From DATJPD01 sp035506575 (lineage in GTDB: Bacteria > Pseudomonadota > Alphaproteobacteria > CACIAM-22H2), in NCBI GenBank assembly GCA_035506575.1, contig DATJPD010000082.1, forward strand, positions 1-64,000: DNA of 64,000 nt. The letters run 5' to 3'. The position numbers were made by a program, and so were the translations under genes. Of the stretch, positions 39,770 to 47,641 are shown in pieces. Numbering within the stretch: position 1 is the first letter of the stretch; the number at the start of each line of letters is the position of its first letter. The notes under the pieces were generated by a model. The model had not been told where the DNA came from, searched no databases, and saw only the letters and a list, made by a program, of their open reading frames with translations.

Positions 39770-40479
39770 GGGGATATCCTCCGTTCGTTCGAAGCCGAAT
39801 TGGGCGCCAGGGCGGCGCACAGCTGCGCCGTACTCGTGACCCAGCCGAGGAAGGTCTCCACCGAGTAGACGACCGCCTTCTGGACGAAATCCGGTCCCGA
39901 TTGCTGCGTCGCGTCCTCGACCAGGATGCAGAAATACTCGCGATGGAACGCCTCGCGCAGCGTCGATTCCACGCACACGTTGGTGGCGATACCGGTAAAG
40001 ATCAGGTGCCGGATGTTGCGCGAGCGCAGGATGTTGTCGAGATCGGTGCCGCAAAAGCCGCTGTAACGGGCTTTGGGCAGCACGAACTCGTCCGGCCGCG
40101 GCACCAGCTCCCCGACCAGTGCGTGGCCCCACGTGCCGTGGGTCAGGATCGTACCGGCGAGCTCGGGCCGCGCGCGCATCAGCTTCAGCGGGTTGGATTT
40201 GTGCCAGTTCGGCGAGTCCGGTCCGCCGGCGTTCCTGAGCGCCGCATCCCAGCCGTTCTGCAGGAAAACGACGGTCGTGCCCGCCGCGCGCGCGGCATCG
40301 AGAACGCGCGCCGTATTGGCGATGACGCCCTTGGCGGGGCCGATATCGCGCCCCATGAGGTCGCGATATCCGCGCGGCGAGCAATAATCGTTCTGCATGT
40401 CGACGACGACCAGCGCCGTCGTGGCGGCCGAAAATTCGATCGGCTCCGGACGCGCGTTGAGGTGGAACGAGCTCGGCAT
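39766..40479 (-). CDS. RutB-like isochorismatase-family amidohydrolase
   Basis: A cysteine hydrolase of about 237 residues that closely follows RutB, the ureidoacrylate amidohydrolase of pyrimidine degradation. Matching segments are ARPEPIEFSAATTALVVVDMQNDY (catalytic Asp), VIANTARVLDAARAAG, FLQNGWD, GGPDSPNWHKSN, VLPKARYSGFCGTDLDNILRSR (catalytic Lys) and FTGIATNVCVESTLREAF (nucleophile Cys). RutB cleaves the carbamate-like product of RutA ring opening. No rutA, C, D, E, F or G lies beside it. The ATG at 40479 fits the family N-terminus and follows the upstream stop; 40518 is possible. It overlaps DUF3891 downstream. Confidence 0.88.
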   Translation of the reverse strand: MPSSFHLNARPEPIEFSAATTALVVVDMQNDYCSPRGYRDLMGRDIGPAKGVIANTARVLDAARAAGTTVVFLQNGWDAALRNAGGPDSPNWHKSNPLKLMRARPELAGTILTHGTWGHALVGELVPRPDEFVLPKARYSGFCGTDLDNILRSRNIRHLIFTGIATNVCVESTLREAFHREYFCILVEDATQQSGPDFVQKAVVYSVETFLGWVTSTAQLCAALAPNSASNERRISP

Positions 40480-40483
40480 GGGT

Positions 40484-40699
40484 TCACGCGGGGCGATGCG
40501 GCGCATCTGGATCGACATGAACGGCGAGCTCGTCGTCCGACGCCCAGACGAGGCCGGCCAGGATCAGGGGGTCGAGACAGATCGCCATGCCGGTCTGCGC
40601 GTCCTCGATGCGCAGGCGTGGCGCGTGGCCCTCGCGGTCCAACGACAGGTGTACCTGCGCGAATTCGTTCGCCAGCGTCCATGTTTCACGGGTGCTCAT
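40484..40699 (-). CDS. Small conserved-context protein between Rieske and RutB-like genes
   Basis: A 71-residue soluble protein with no family I recognise. It starts MSTRETWTLANEFAQVHLSLD and contains RLRIEDAQTGMAICLDPLILAGLVW before an acidic/His-rich tail (DDELAVHVDPDAPHRPA). A strong GGGAGG ribosome site precedes the ATG. It is 16 bases after the Rieske beta-subunit gene and close to or overlapping the RutB-like gene, so it is part of that operon. It could be a small accessory subunit; this is inference from position only. Confidence 0.7.
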   Translation of the reverse strand: MSTRETWTLANEFAQVHLSLDREGHAPRLRIEDAQTGMAICLDPLILAGLVWASDDELAVHVDPDAPHRPA

Positions 40700-40714
40700 C
40701 GCCTCCTCCCGCGC

Positions 40715-41209
40715 TCAGACAAGATAGGGAATCCCGTCGAGCGGCTCGTCGCATTTCAGCAGCGCCACTTTCTTTCTCGCGATCTTCCAATCCGCGCCGT
40801 TCCGCGCCAGGCGGAACTCGCAGCGCGCCGAATGGATCGCCTGCTTGTGGCGGGTGAGCGCAAACAGGACCATGACCGCCGATACCACGAGCGTGCCATC
40901 CGCGGCCTCCTCTTCGATCGCGACATTCGAGATCGCCCGGTGCATGCGCGACGGCGGATCCTGCGCGTGGGCATAGCCGGACTTCAGACGGGCGACGCGG
41001 CGCTCCATGTCGGCGCGCGTGTCGTAGATGATCGACACGTGCTGCGCCGGATCGATGTCCCCGTGGCCGGCCGGCAGCCAATAGATGGCGTCGGCCGTGA
41101 ACATGTCGAGCCAGTCGTCGAACCGGCCTTCGTCCAGGAGCCGCGCCTCGCGGTACAGGACCTGCTCGATCGCGGTGCGGTCGATCGCGACGGGGCGCTC
41201 AACTCCCAT
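40715..41209 (-). CDS. Aromatic-ring-hydroxylating dioxygenase, beta (small) subunit
   Basis: A 164-residue NTF2-like small subunit of two-subunit Rieske oxygenases. The pattern is the family's: IEQVLYREARLLDEGRFDDWLDMFTADAIYWLPA, SIIYDTRADMERRVARLKSG, HRAISNVAIEE and AIHSARCEFRLARNGADWKIARKKVALL. It supports the alpha3beta3 assembly and is not catalytic itself. The ATG at 41209 follows GGAGG and overlaps the alpha-subunit stop by 11 bases, so the two are coupled. Confidence 0.9.
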   Translation of the reverse strand: MGVERPVAIDRTAIEQVLYREARLLDEGRFDDWLDMFTADAIYWLPAGHGDIDPAQHVSIIYDTRADMERRVARLKSGYAHAQDPPSRMHRAISNVAIEEEAADGTLVVSAVMVLFALTRHKQAIHSARCEFRLARNGADWKIARKKVALLKCDEPLDGIPYLV

Positions 41210-42368
41210 GCGCCGCCTCCGGCCGCGCATCGGCAGTCATCAGGTCTTTCCAGCGCCGGTACATGCCGCGGTGCTGCGTCTCGTCAGTCATCGTGCTGGA
41301 GAGATATCCGCCGTGCATCTGCTCGCGCTCCAGTCCGCGCGCGAACACCAGCCATTCGACCGCCGAGCTCTGCAGACCCTCCTGGGTGCGCTCGAAGATC
41401 TCCAGATCGTCGGCGTAGACGACGCCGGCCGGCCCGAACTCGAACTCCTGCCAGCGCATGCGGCTGAGGTTCAGTTCCTCCGGCACGTTTTGCAGCCGCA
41501 CGACATTCGTGTAGATCTCCGTCCGGTTGACCGCGACCGGCCTGATCGTGCGGATCTGCGTGCGCAGCAGGACGAGGTTTGGAAACACGACGACATTGAA
41601 GCCGCCGTTGGGCGAACCGCTCGCGGGCAAAGGTCCGGTGTCGCGATGGTCGGTCACCCCGTGGCCATCCATGTCGACGACCCTGCCCTTCGCCTCGGCG
41701 TAGATCTTGAGCGCCTCTTCGGTGAACGTGCTGCGGTGCAGATATTGGACGTGGTACGGGTCGACGCCGTTCTCGATCTGGTATTTCCAGTTGCCGTCAT
41801 AGGCGCATTTCTGCAGGCCCCGGAACACCTCGATCTCACCGGTAGGCGAGACCTTGCAGAATTCATCCAGCAGCTCCTTCGTGCCGCCGAGATGCGCATC
41901 GAGCGTCGGCCCCTCCGCAGCCATGCTGCCGAAGATGAATCCGCGATGGACAGCAAGCCGGGGCACGCGCGCCAGGCTCAGCTCCTCGCGCACGAACGAG
42001 GGGCCGTAGCCGCCCGGGTGCGGCACGCCCACGAGCTTGCCGCCGTTGCCGTAGGTCCAGCCGTGGTAGGCGCAGCGGAAAAACCGCGCGTTGCCGAATT
42101 CCTGCTGGCACACGGTGGCGCCGCGGTGGCGGCAGCGGTTGACCAGTGCCGTCACCTCGCCGTCGCTCTGACGGGCCACGATGATCGGGTGCCTGCCGAT
42201 GAAGGTCGTCTTGTAATCGCCGGCCTCGCCGATCTCGCTCGTATGGCCAAGATAGACCCAGGAACGGCCGAAGATCCGCTCCATCTCGAGATCGAAGATC
42301 TCGGGATCTGTGTAGACCGCGCGATGCACCGCGTCGCGCCTGATCAAGCCCGAGAGATCGCGTTCCAT
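41199..42368 (-). CDS. Rieske non-heme iron oxygenase, alpha (large) subunit
   Basis: Catalytic subunit of a ring-hydroxylating dioxygenase, 389 residues. The Rieske [2Fe-2S] ligands are in CRHRGATVC and CAYHGWTY. The mononuclear iron site is NGVDPYHVQYLH (Asp bridge, two His). The ATG at 42368 follows AGGAGG. The organisation resembles benzoate/anthranilate-type oxygenases, but the substrate cannot be told. No ferredoxin, reductase or dihydrodiol dehydrogenase gene is in the window, so electron transfer must come from elsewhere. It overlaps the beta gene and follows the MmgE/PrpD gene. Confidence 0.93.
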   Translation of the reverse strand: MERDLSGLIRRDAVHRAVYTDPEIFDLEMERIFGRSWVYLGHTSEIGEAGDYKTTFIGRHPIIVARQSDGEVTALVNRCRHRGATVCQQEFGNARFFRCAYHGWTYGNGGKLVGVPHPGGYGPSFVREELSLARVPRLAVHRGFIFGSMAAEGPTLDAHLGGTKELLDEFCKVSPTGEIEVFRGLQKCAYDGNWKYQIENGVDPYHVQYLHRSTFTEEALKIYAEAKGRVVDMDGHGVTDHRDTGPLPASGSPNGGFNVVVFPNLVLLRTQIRTIRPVAVNRTEIYTNVVRLQNVPEELNLSRMRWQEFEFGPAGVVYADDLEIFERTQEGLQSSAVEWLVFARGLEREQMHGGYLSSTMTDETQHRGMYRRWKDLMTADARPEAAHGS

Positions 42369-42378
42369 CTTTCCTCCT

Positions 42379-43800
42379 TCACTGCACGAGGCTCGCGACA
42401 ATCTCGCGAATGTCGGCGAGCTCGTCGAGGCGACGTACGAGGTCGATGATCTTGTCGAGCCTGTCGGCCGGCGGCACGATCTTCGCGTAGCCGGCGTTGC
42501 TGCGAAATTTCGCCGCGATCTCTTCGAAGGACAGCGGCCGGGTAGGATGGCCGCGCGGCCGCTTCACGGTCGCCCCATGTGTCCGTCCGTCGCGCGTGCG
42601 GATTTCCAGAACCCCGCCCTCTGGCCCGCCGGGCGGGCTCAAGCCCGGATCGAAGACGTAGGAGATGCGCTCGGCCATCGCGAGCGCGGCCGCCTCGGAT
42701 CGGTGCTTCCCCTTGAAATCGGCCAGCGTGACCGTGCCGTTGACGAGCACCTTGGCCAGGATGAATGGCAGGCTGTTCATCGCCGCCGATGACGTGGGTG
42801 GACGGCGCCGCACGGCAAGCGGCTCGCTCATCGCACGCCCCCACACGCCGACGCGGACCGTGACGTCGGCGATGTCGCCCGGCGCGATGTCCTGTGCCGA
42901 GATCAACCCCAAGGCTGCCTCGATGAACGGATGCGTGACCAAAGTGCCCGGCCAGAATTTGAACACCCGGTTGGCCGAGACGAATGTCTCGCCGAGGCCC
43001 GCGCCGAGGGGCCCCCGGTCGTAACGGCCGCCGTAGTGCGCGCCGAACAGGCCGGCCTTGCCGTCGAACACGGCACCTTGCGCCAGCACGCCGCACTCGG
43101 CGAGCAAGGCGCTTTGAACGCCGCCCTGGTTGCAGAAGGCGGCATAGAGCGTCTTGCCCATGCTGTCGGCGCTATGCACCACGAGCTCTTCGGTCCCGGC
43201 CGTCTGCATGAGCGCCAGGCCCAGCGCGCTGTGCATTTTGGCCGGCGTCAGGCCGAGCAGCCGTCCTGCCGCCGCCGCGGCGCTGAAATATCCGAAGATC
43301 TGGGTCGGGATCAGCGCCGGGAACTCATCCGAATCCTGGCCTTGGGCCATCGCCATGGCGAGGCGATGCTGGATCTCGCAGCCCACGACGAGTGCCGCGA
43401 TGAACTCCTGCCCGCTCACGGCCCGTCCCAGGCGCTCCGCTGCCGCGAACGCTGCCGGCACGACACATACGGCGACATGTGTCTGCGGGCTCTCCAGGAT
43501 GTCGTCATAGTCGAGAGCGCGCGCGAGCGTGCCGTTCGCCATCGCGGCCAATGCTGCCGGCACGCGCCGGCCGGTCGACCAGATCGCCGCCTCGGGTGCA
43601 CCGCCCTGGGCGGTGACGAACTCGATCACCTCGGCACAGCCTTCGCCGATGCCCGAGGACGCCAGGGCCACGCCCAACGTATCGAGGACCGTGTTCTTGG
43701 CCACCGCCACGATCTCCGCCGGGACGTCCACGAACCGCAGAGACGCGGCGAACTGGCTGAGCGCCACGACCGAATCCGGCTGGCTCATGGCGACGTTCAC
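42379..43800 (-). CDS. MmgE/PrpD family protein
   Basis: A 473-residue protein of the MmgE/PrpD family, known from 2-methylcitrate dehydratase and from cis-aconitate decarboxylases. Family segments are LDTLGVALASSGIGEG, LARALDYDDILESPQTHVAV, GCEIQHRLAMAM, LMQTAGTEELVVHSADSMGKTLYAAFCNQGGVQSALLAE and KFWPGTLVTHPFIEA. Members in catabolic clusters act on diverse tricarboxylate-like or cyclic acids, so it may process a ring-opened product here. The GTG start at 43800 has GGGAGG at 5 bases. It lies between the CoxL-like gene and the Rieske genes in one leftward operon. Confidence 0.87.
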   Translation of the reverse strand: MNVAMSQPDSVVALSQFAASLRFVDVPAEIVAVAKNTVLDTLGVALASSGIGEGCAEVIEFVTAQGGAPEAAIWSTGRRVPAALAAMANGTLARALDYDDILESPQTHVAVCVVPAAFAAAERLGRAVSGQEFIAALVVGCEIQHRLAMAMAQGQDSDEFPALIPTQIFGYFSAAAAAGRLLGLTPAKMHSALGLALMQTAGTEELVVHSADSMGKTLYAAFCNQGGVQSALLAECGVLAQGAVFDGKAGLFGAHYGGRYDRGPLGAGLGETFVSANRVFKFWPGTLVTHPFIEAALGLISAQDIAPGDIADVTVRVGVWGRAMSEPLAVRRRPPTSSAAMNSLPFILAKVLVNGTVTLADFKGKHRSEAAALAMAERISYVFDPGLSPPGGPEGGVLEIRTRDGRTHGATVKRPRGHPTRPLSFEEIAAKFRSNAGYAKIVPPADRLDKIIDLVRRLDELADIREIVASLVQ

Positions 43801-43819
43801 TCAGCCCTCCCGAGCGGGG

Positions 43820-46195
43820 TCACGCCGTGCGCGCCATGGCGTGCCGCACGGCGGTGACGACCTGCTCCGGCTTGATCGGCGTTGAGTCGAACTCGATGCC
43901 GAAAGGCGACAACGCGTCGGCCACGGCATTGGCGATCGTGACCGGTGGCGCGATCGCTCCGCCTTCGCCAAGCCCTTTCACTCCCAGCGGATTGAGCGGC
44001 GACGGTGTTTCCTGGTGCACGAGCCGGATCTCCGGCACATCGCTCGCGGTCGGCACCAGATAGTCCATGAAGGACACGGCGAGCGGCTGCCCGTCGGCAT
44101 TGTAGGGCAGCTCCTCGAGCAAGGCGCCGCCGATGCCCTGCACGGTCCCGCCCACCACCTGCCCTTCCACCAGCAACGGATTCACCGTGACGCCGCAATC
44201 GTGCGCGACCGCGTAATCCTCGATCGTAACGCGGCCGGTCTCGATGTCGACATCGACGATCGCCGCATGCACCGCGTAGGCCCAGGTGACGGTCGGCGGC
44301 TCGTAGTAGTACGTGTCCTCGAGCCCGGCATCCATCCCGTCCGGACGGCGCCGGTCCCAGCCCGGGCGCGCCGCCTGCGCCAGTGCGGCAAGGCTCACCG
44401 TCTTGCCCGGCACGCCGACGATGCCAACCCCGCCGGGGCGCAGTTCGAGATCGGCTTCCGCGCATTCCAGGAGGCCGGCGGCGATCGCGAACGCCTTCCT
44501 GCTCAGGCGGTCGGTCGCGTGGTGAAGGGCTGCCGACACGGTCACCGTGCTGCGGCTGGCGATCGTGCCGAACCCCATCGGAATGGCCGCCGTGTCGGCC
44601 AGCGACACGACGACGTCGTCCGGATGGACCTTCCAGAGGTCCGCCACGATCTGCGCGAAGATCGTCTCCATGCCCTGCCCTTGCGGACAGGCGCCCGAGG
44701 CAACGTGGATCTTGCCCGTCGTCTCGATGCGTACCGTCGCCCCTTCGAACGGTCCGACGCCGGTGCCCTCGTTGTAGCAGCCGATGCCGAGCCCGAGATA
44801 GCGGCCCTGCTGGCGGGCGGCGCGCTGGCGATTGCGAAATGCCGCGAGGCCGCCCAACGCGTCGAGCGCCTTGTCGAGCGCGCCCGGATAGTCGCCGCCG
44901 TCGAACACGATCGGCTCGCCGTCGCGATAGAGGATGCCGTTCTGGTAGGGCATCTCCTCGGGCTTGACCATGTTCCGCCGCCGGACCTCGGCCGGCTCCA
45001 GGCGCAGCTGCCGCGCGATGAGGTCGATCAGCCGTTCCATCGCCTGCACCGCCTCGGGGCGGCCCGCACCGCGATAGGGCGCGTTCGGCGTCTTCGTCGT
45101 GAAGACAAGCGTGCCGCCGACGGCGAGATTGGGAATCTTGTAGGGGCCGGGAAGATGCACGACCGTGTTGTAGGCGATCGGCAGGCCAAGCGGATTGAAC
45201 GCGCCCTGGTCCATGATGAAATGATCGCGCAGCGCCAGGATGCGACCCTCGCCATCGAAGCCGATCTCCACATCATGGAACTGGTCGCGGGAATGGCAGG
45301 CGCTGATCAGATGCTCGTACCGGTCCTCGATCCACTTGACCGGCCGGCCAAGCGCCCGCGAGAGGAACGCGATGACCTGCTCCTCTGCATAGGGGTGGCC
45401 CTTCACGCCAAACCCGCCGCCGACATCGGGAGCGATACAGCGCACGCGCGCCTCCGGCAGGCCGAGGCATGACGCGACCGCACCGCGCACCATGTGCACC
45501 ATCTGGGTCGACGACCAGATCGTGATGGACGACGTGCGCGGATCATACTGGCTGAGGATGCCGCGGCACTCCATCGGCATCGCGGCGTAGCGATGGTGGT
45601 AGTAGCGGCGTTTGATCTTGTGGGGCGCCCGCGCCAATGCCGCGTCCACGTCGCCCTTCGCGATCGCCATCTCGCCGTTCACATTGTGCCCGAGTTGCTC
45701 GTGCACCAGCGGCGATGACGGCTTGAGGGCCGCGTCGACGTCGAGGACGGGCGGCAGCGGCTCGATGTCGACGACAGCGAGAGCCGCCGCATCCTCGGCT
45801 GCGTAACGGCTGTCTGCCACGATGACCGCGAGCGGCTCGCCCACGTAGCGCACCTTCCCTTCGGCCAGCGGCAGTTGGCGCGGGTTGTCCGATTTGTGGC
45901 GGACGACGGCCCGCCATTTCGCGGGCATCGGCACTTCGTGCGGCGGCCCCGGCGGCGCGAGCTTGCGGAACTCAGCCCCGGCGAGGACATAGGCCACGCC
46001 GGGTGCGGCAGCGGCTTCTCTCAGATCCACGGTGCGAATGTTTCCATGCGCCACCGAGCTGCGGATGAACGCAGCGTGCAACATGCCCGGCAATGCGAGA
46101 TCGGCGACATACTGACCCTGACCGGTCAGCAACCGGCGATCCTCGCGCCGCGGCATTCTCTGGCCGACGAACCGATCGGTTTTGTGCTCGCGCAT
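43820..46195 (-). CDS. Xanthine dehydrogenase-family molybdopterin subunit (CoxL-like, form II)
   Basis: A 791-residue large subunit of a molybdenum hydroxylase. N-terminal features are GQRMPRREDRRLLTGQGQYVADL and SSVAHGNI. The active-site loop is APYRGAGRPEA, the form II pattern, not the VAYRCSFR of true CO dehydrogenase. The catalytic Glu is in VKGLGEGGAIAPP. Such enzymes hydroxylate carbons next to ring nitrogen or oxidise aldehydes. The partner FAD (CoxM) and 2Fe-2S (CoxS) subunits are absent from the window. It heads the leftward operon and is divergent from the ABC binding-protein gene. Confidence 0.92.
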   Translation of the reverse strand: MREHKTDRFVGQRMPRREDRRLLTGQGQYVADLALPGMLHAAFIRSSVAHGNIRTVDLREAAAAPGVAYVLAGAEFRKLAPPGPPHEVPMPAKWRAVVRHKSDNPRQLPLAEGKVRYVGEPLAVIVADSRYAAEDAAALAVVDIEPLPPVLDVDAALKPSSPLVHEQLGHNVNGEMAIAKGDVDAALARAPHKIKRRYYHHRYAAMPMECRGILSQYDPRTSSITIWSSTQMVHMVRGAVASCLGLPEARVRCIAPDVGGGFGVKGHPYAEEQVIAFLSRALGRPVKWIEDRYEHLISACHSRDQFHDVEIGFDGEGRILALRDHFIMDQGAFNPLGLPIAYNTVVHLPGPYKIPNLAVGGTLVFTTKTPNAPYRGAGRPEAVQAMERLIDLIARQLRLEPAEVRRRNMVKPEEMPYQNGILYRDGEPIVFDGGDYPGALDKALDALGGLAAFRNRQRAARQQGRYLGLGIGCYNEGTGVGPFEGATVRIETTGKIHVASGACPQGQGMETIFAQIVADLWKVHPDDVVVSLADTAAIPMGFGTIASRSTVTVSAALHHATDRLSRKAFAIAAGLLECAEADLELRPGGVGIVGVPGKTVSLAALAQAARPGWDRRRPDGMDAGLEDTYYYEPPTVTWAYAVHAAIVDVDIETGRVTIEDYAVAHDCGVTVNPLLVEGQVVGGTVQGIGGALLEELPYNADGQPLAVSFMDYLVPTASDVPEIRLVHQETPSPLNPLGVKGLGEGGAIAPPVTIANAVADALSPFGIEFDSTPIKPEQVVTAVRHAMARTA

Positions 46196-46322
46196 TTCTT
46201 CCCCTCACGGTCCCGGGCCCGCGTCTTCAGCTGTCGCTTATGCAGGTCTGATGCCAGCCGATGGGTGCGCGTTTCAATGGCATAGATATTGCTCGATCGG
46301 CTCATCCGCCGAGTGATTCCGT

Positions 46323-46340
46323 ATTGAACCAATGGTCAAT
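46323..46340. promoter_or_regulatory. Inverted repeat in the divergent promoter region (possible operator)
   Basis: ATTGA (46323-46327) and TCAAT (46336-46340) are separated by eight bases, 15 bp before the ATG of the ABC binding-protein gene at 46355. The gap to the divergent CoxL-like gene must hold both promoters, so this is a candidate regulator site. No regulator gene is in the island. Confidence 0.35.
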
Positions 46341-46354
46341 CAAAGGGGGAGCCC

Positions 46355-47344
46355 ATGATCCGACACCTCGCCTTCTCCGTGGTCTGCGCCGCCGTTCTGG
46401 CAAGCGCTTCGGCCCAGGCCGCCGACAAGGTCGACTTCATGATCGACTGGGTGCCCACGGGAGAAGAAGCATATCCGTATGTCGGCGTGCAGGAAGGATA
46501 CTTCGCGCAGGAAGGTCTCGAGGTGACGATCAAGGTCGGCCGCGGCTCGGTCGATACGATCACAAAAGTAGCGACCGGCGTTGCCGATTTTGGATCAGCC
46601 GCGGTGGGCGCCCTGATGGGTGCAGCCGCGCAAGGACCGGTGCCGGTGAAGGCGATCTACTCGATCTACAGCAAGCAGCCCGACGCGATCTTCACCGTGA
46701 AGGGCAGCGGCATCACCGCGATCAAGGATTTGAACGGCCGCACGGTCGGCACGGCCACCTTCTCCTCGTCGAATACGATCTGGCCGGTGTTCGCCACAAT
46801 GAACGGCCTCGATCTGTCGAAGATCAAGCTTCAGAAGGTCGAGGTGAACACCCTGGCACCCCTGCTCGCCACGGGCCAGATCGATGCGACGATCAACTGG
46901 GTGACGGCCGCGCCCAACACCGAGGCGATCCTCAAGAAGGCCGGCAAGGAGATCGTCGTCCTGCCGTGGTCGGAGCACGGGCTCGACGGCTACGGCCTCT
47001 CGGTCATCGCCGCGGACAAGGTCATCAAGGAACGTCCCGACGTCGTGGCGCGCTTCGTCCGCGCGTTTACCAAGGTCACCGCGTTCGTGGTGGCCAATCC
47101 CGCCGGAGCCGCCAAGGATCTCAAGGCCATGGTTCCCGAGGCCGACCTCGAGTCCGATACCGCCGAGGCGCGCACGCTCGGGCCGCTCATCAAGAACGAG
47201 GTCAGCGAGAAATACGGCATGGGGACCTATGACCCGGCCCTGTTGAAAAAGACCTGGGAATGGGTGGCCAAGGCCCAGAACTATCCACTCGACAAGCTCG
47301 ATCCCGAGACGGTCGTCAACCGGACCTTCTCGCCGCGATCCTAG
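46355..47344 (+). CDS. ABC transporter substrate-binding protein, NMT1/THI5-like (1)
   Basis: A 329-residue periplasmic binding protein. Residues 1-22 are a Sec signal peptide ending ASAQAA. The NMT1/THI5-type fold shows VDFMIDWVPTGEEAYPYVGVQEGYF, GLEVTIKVGRGSVDTITKVATGVADFG, KQPDAIFTVKGSGITAIKDL and LPWSEHGLDGYGLSVIA. Members bind pyrimidine thiamine precursors, other heterocycles, nitrate or sulfonates. It is followed by a 58-codon gene, the ATPase and the permease. It is a close paralogue of the protein at 51202-52194, with long identical stretches such as KKTWEWVAKAQNYPLDK. Confidence 0.92.
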   Translation: MIRHLAFSVVCAAVLASASAQAADKVDFMIDWVPTGEEAYPYVGVQEGYFAQEGLEVTIKVGRGSVDTITKVATGVADFGSAAVGALMGAAAQGPVPVKAIYSIYSKQPDAIFTVKGSGITAIKDLNGRTVGTATFSSSNTIWPVFATMNGLDLSKIKLQKVEVNTLAPLLATGQIDATINWVTAAPNTEAILKKAGKEIVVLPWSEHGLDGYGLSVIAADKVIKERPDVVARFVRAFTKVTAFVVANPAGAAKDLKAMVPEADLESDTAEARTLGPLIKNEVSEKYGMGTYDPALLKKTWEWVAKAQNYPLDKLDPETVVNRTFSPRS

Positions 47345-47416
47345 CCCGCCGCGCGGCCGGTGGTGAGGTTGGACCCGTTTTTGCTCTGATGGCGGAAGGG
47401 CGCATCGGAGGGATCC

Positions 47417-47593
47417 ATGTTCATCGATCCGAATTTTGAGACATTCTCGGGCGAATTTCTCGTACGCGAGGTCGCGGCTTATGGCGGTGAACAGCGGTCC
47501 AAGCCGCCCTTTCATCCGATGCAGCGCCTGTGGCGGTGGGCGATCAAAGCGCTGAAGACCCGGGGACTCGGCGCCCGCCGTGGCGGGCATTGA
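47417..47593 (+). CDS. 58-residue small protein in the ABC importer operon
   Basis: Too short for usual cut-offs but well supported: GGAGGG at 47407-47412 lies 4 bases before the ATG, and the gene fills the gap between binding protein and ATPase. The protein starts MFIDPNFETFSGEFLVREVA, then has a Gly/Arg-rich turn and a basic amphipathic end (MQRLWRWAIKALKTRGLGARR). I know no family. The Trp/Arg-rich end could touch membrane or the transporter. It is unlike a degraded piece of either neighbour. Confidence 0.5.
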   Translation: MFIDPNFETFSGEFLVREVAAYGGEQRSKPPFHPMQRLWRWAIKALKTRGLGARRGGH

Positions 47594-47641
47594 TGCGATA
47601 TCGGGCGCCGCCCAATATTTCGGCAACATAAAGGCACATGC

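Noticed and set aside
39770..40384. Extension of the DUF3891 gene upstream
   Set aside because: Out-of-frame copy of the RutB-like coding region; DUF3891 homology begins at the GTG at 39769.
43820..46195. Calling the CoxL-like protein carbon monoxide dehydrogenase
   Set aside because: The active-site loop is APYRGAGR, not the VAYRCSFR of form I CO dehydrogenase, and coxM/coxS are absent.
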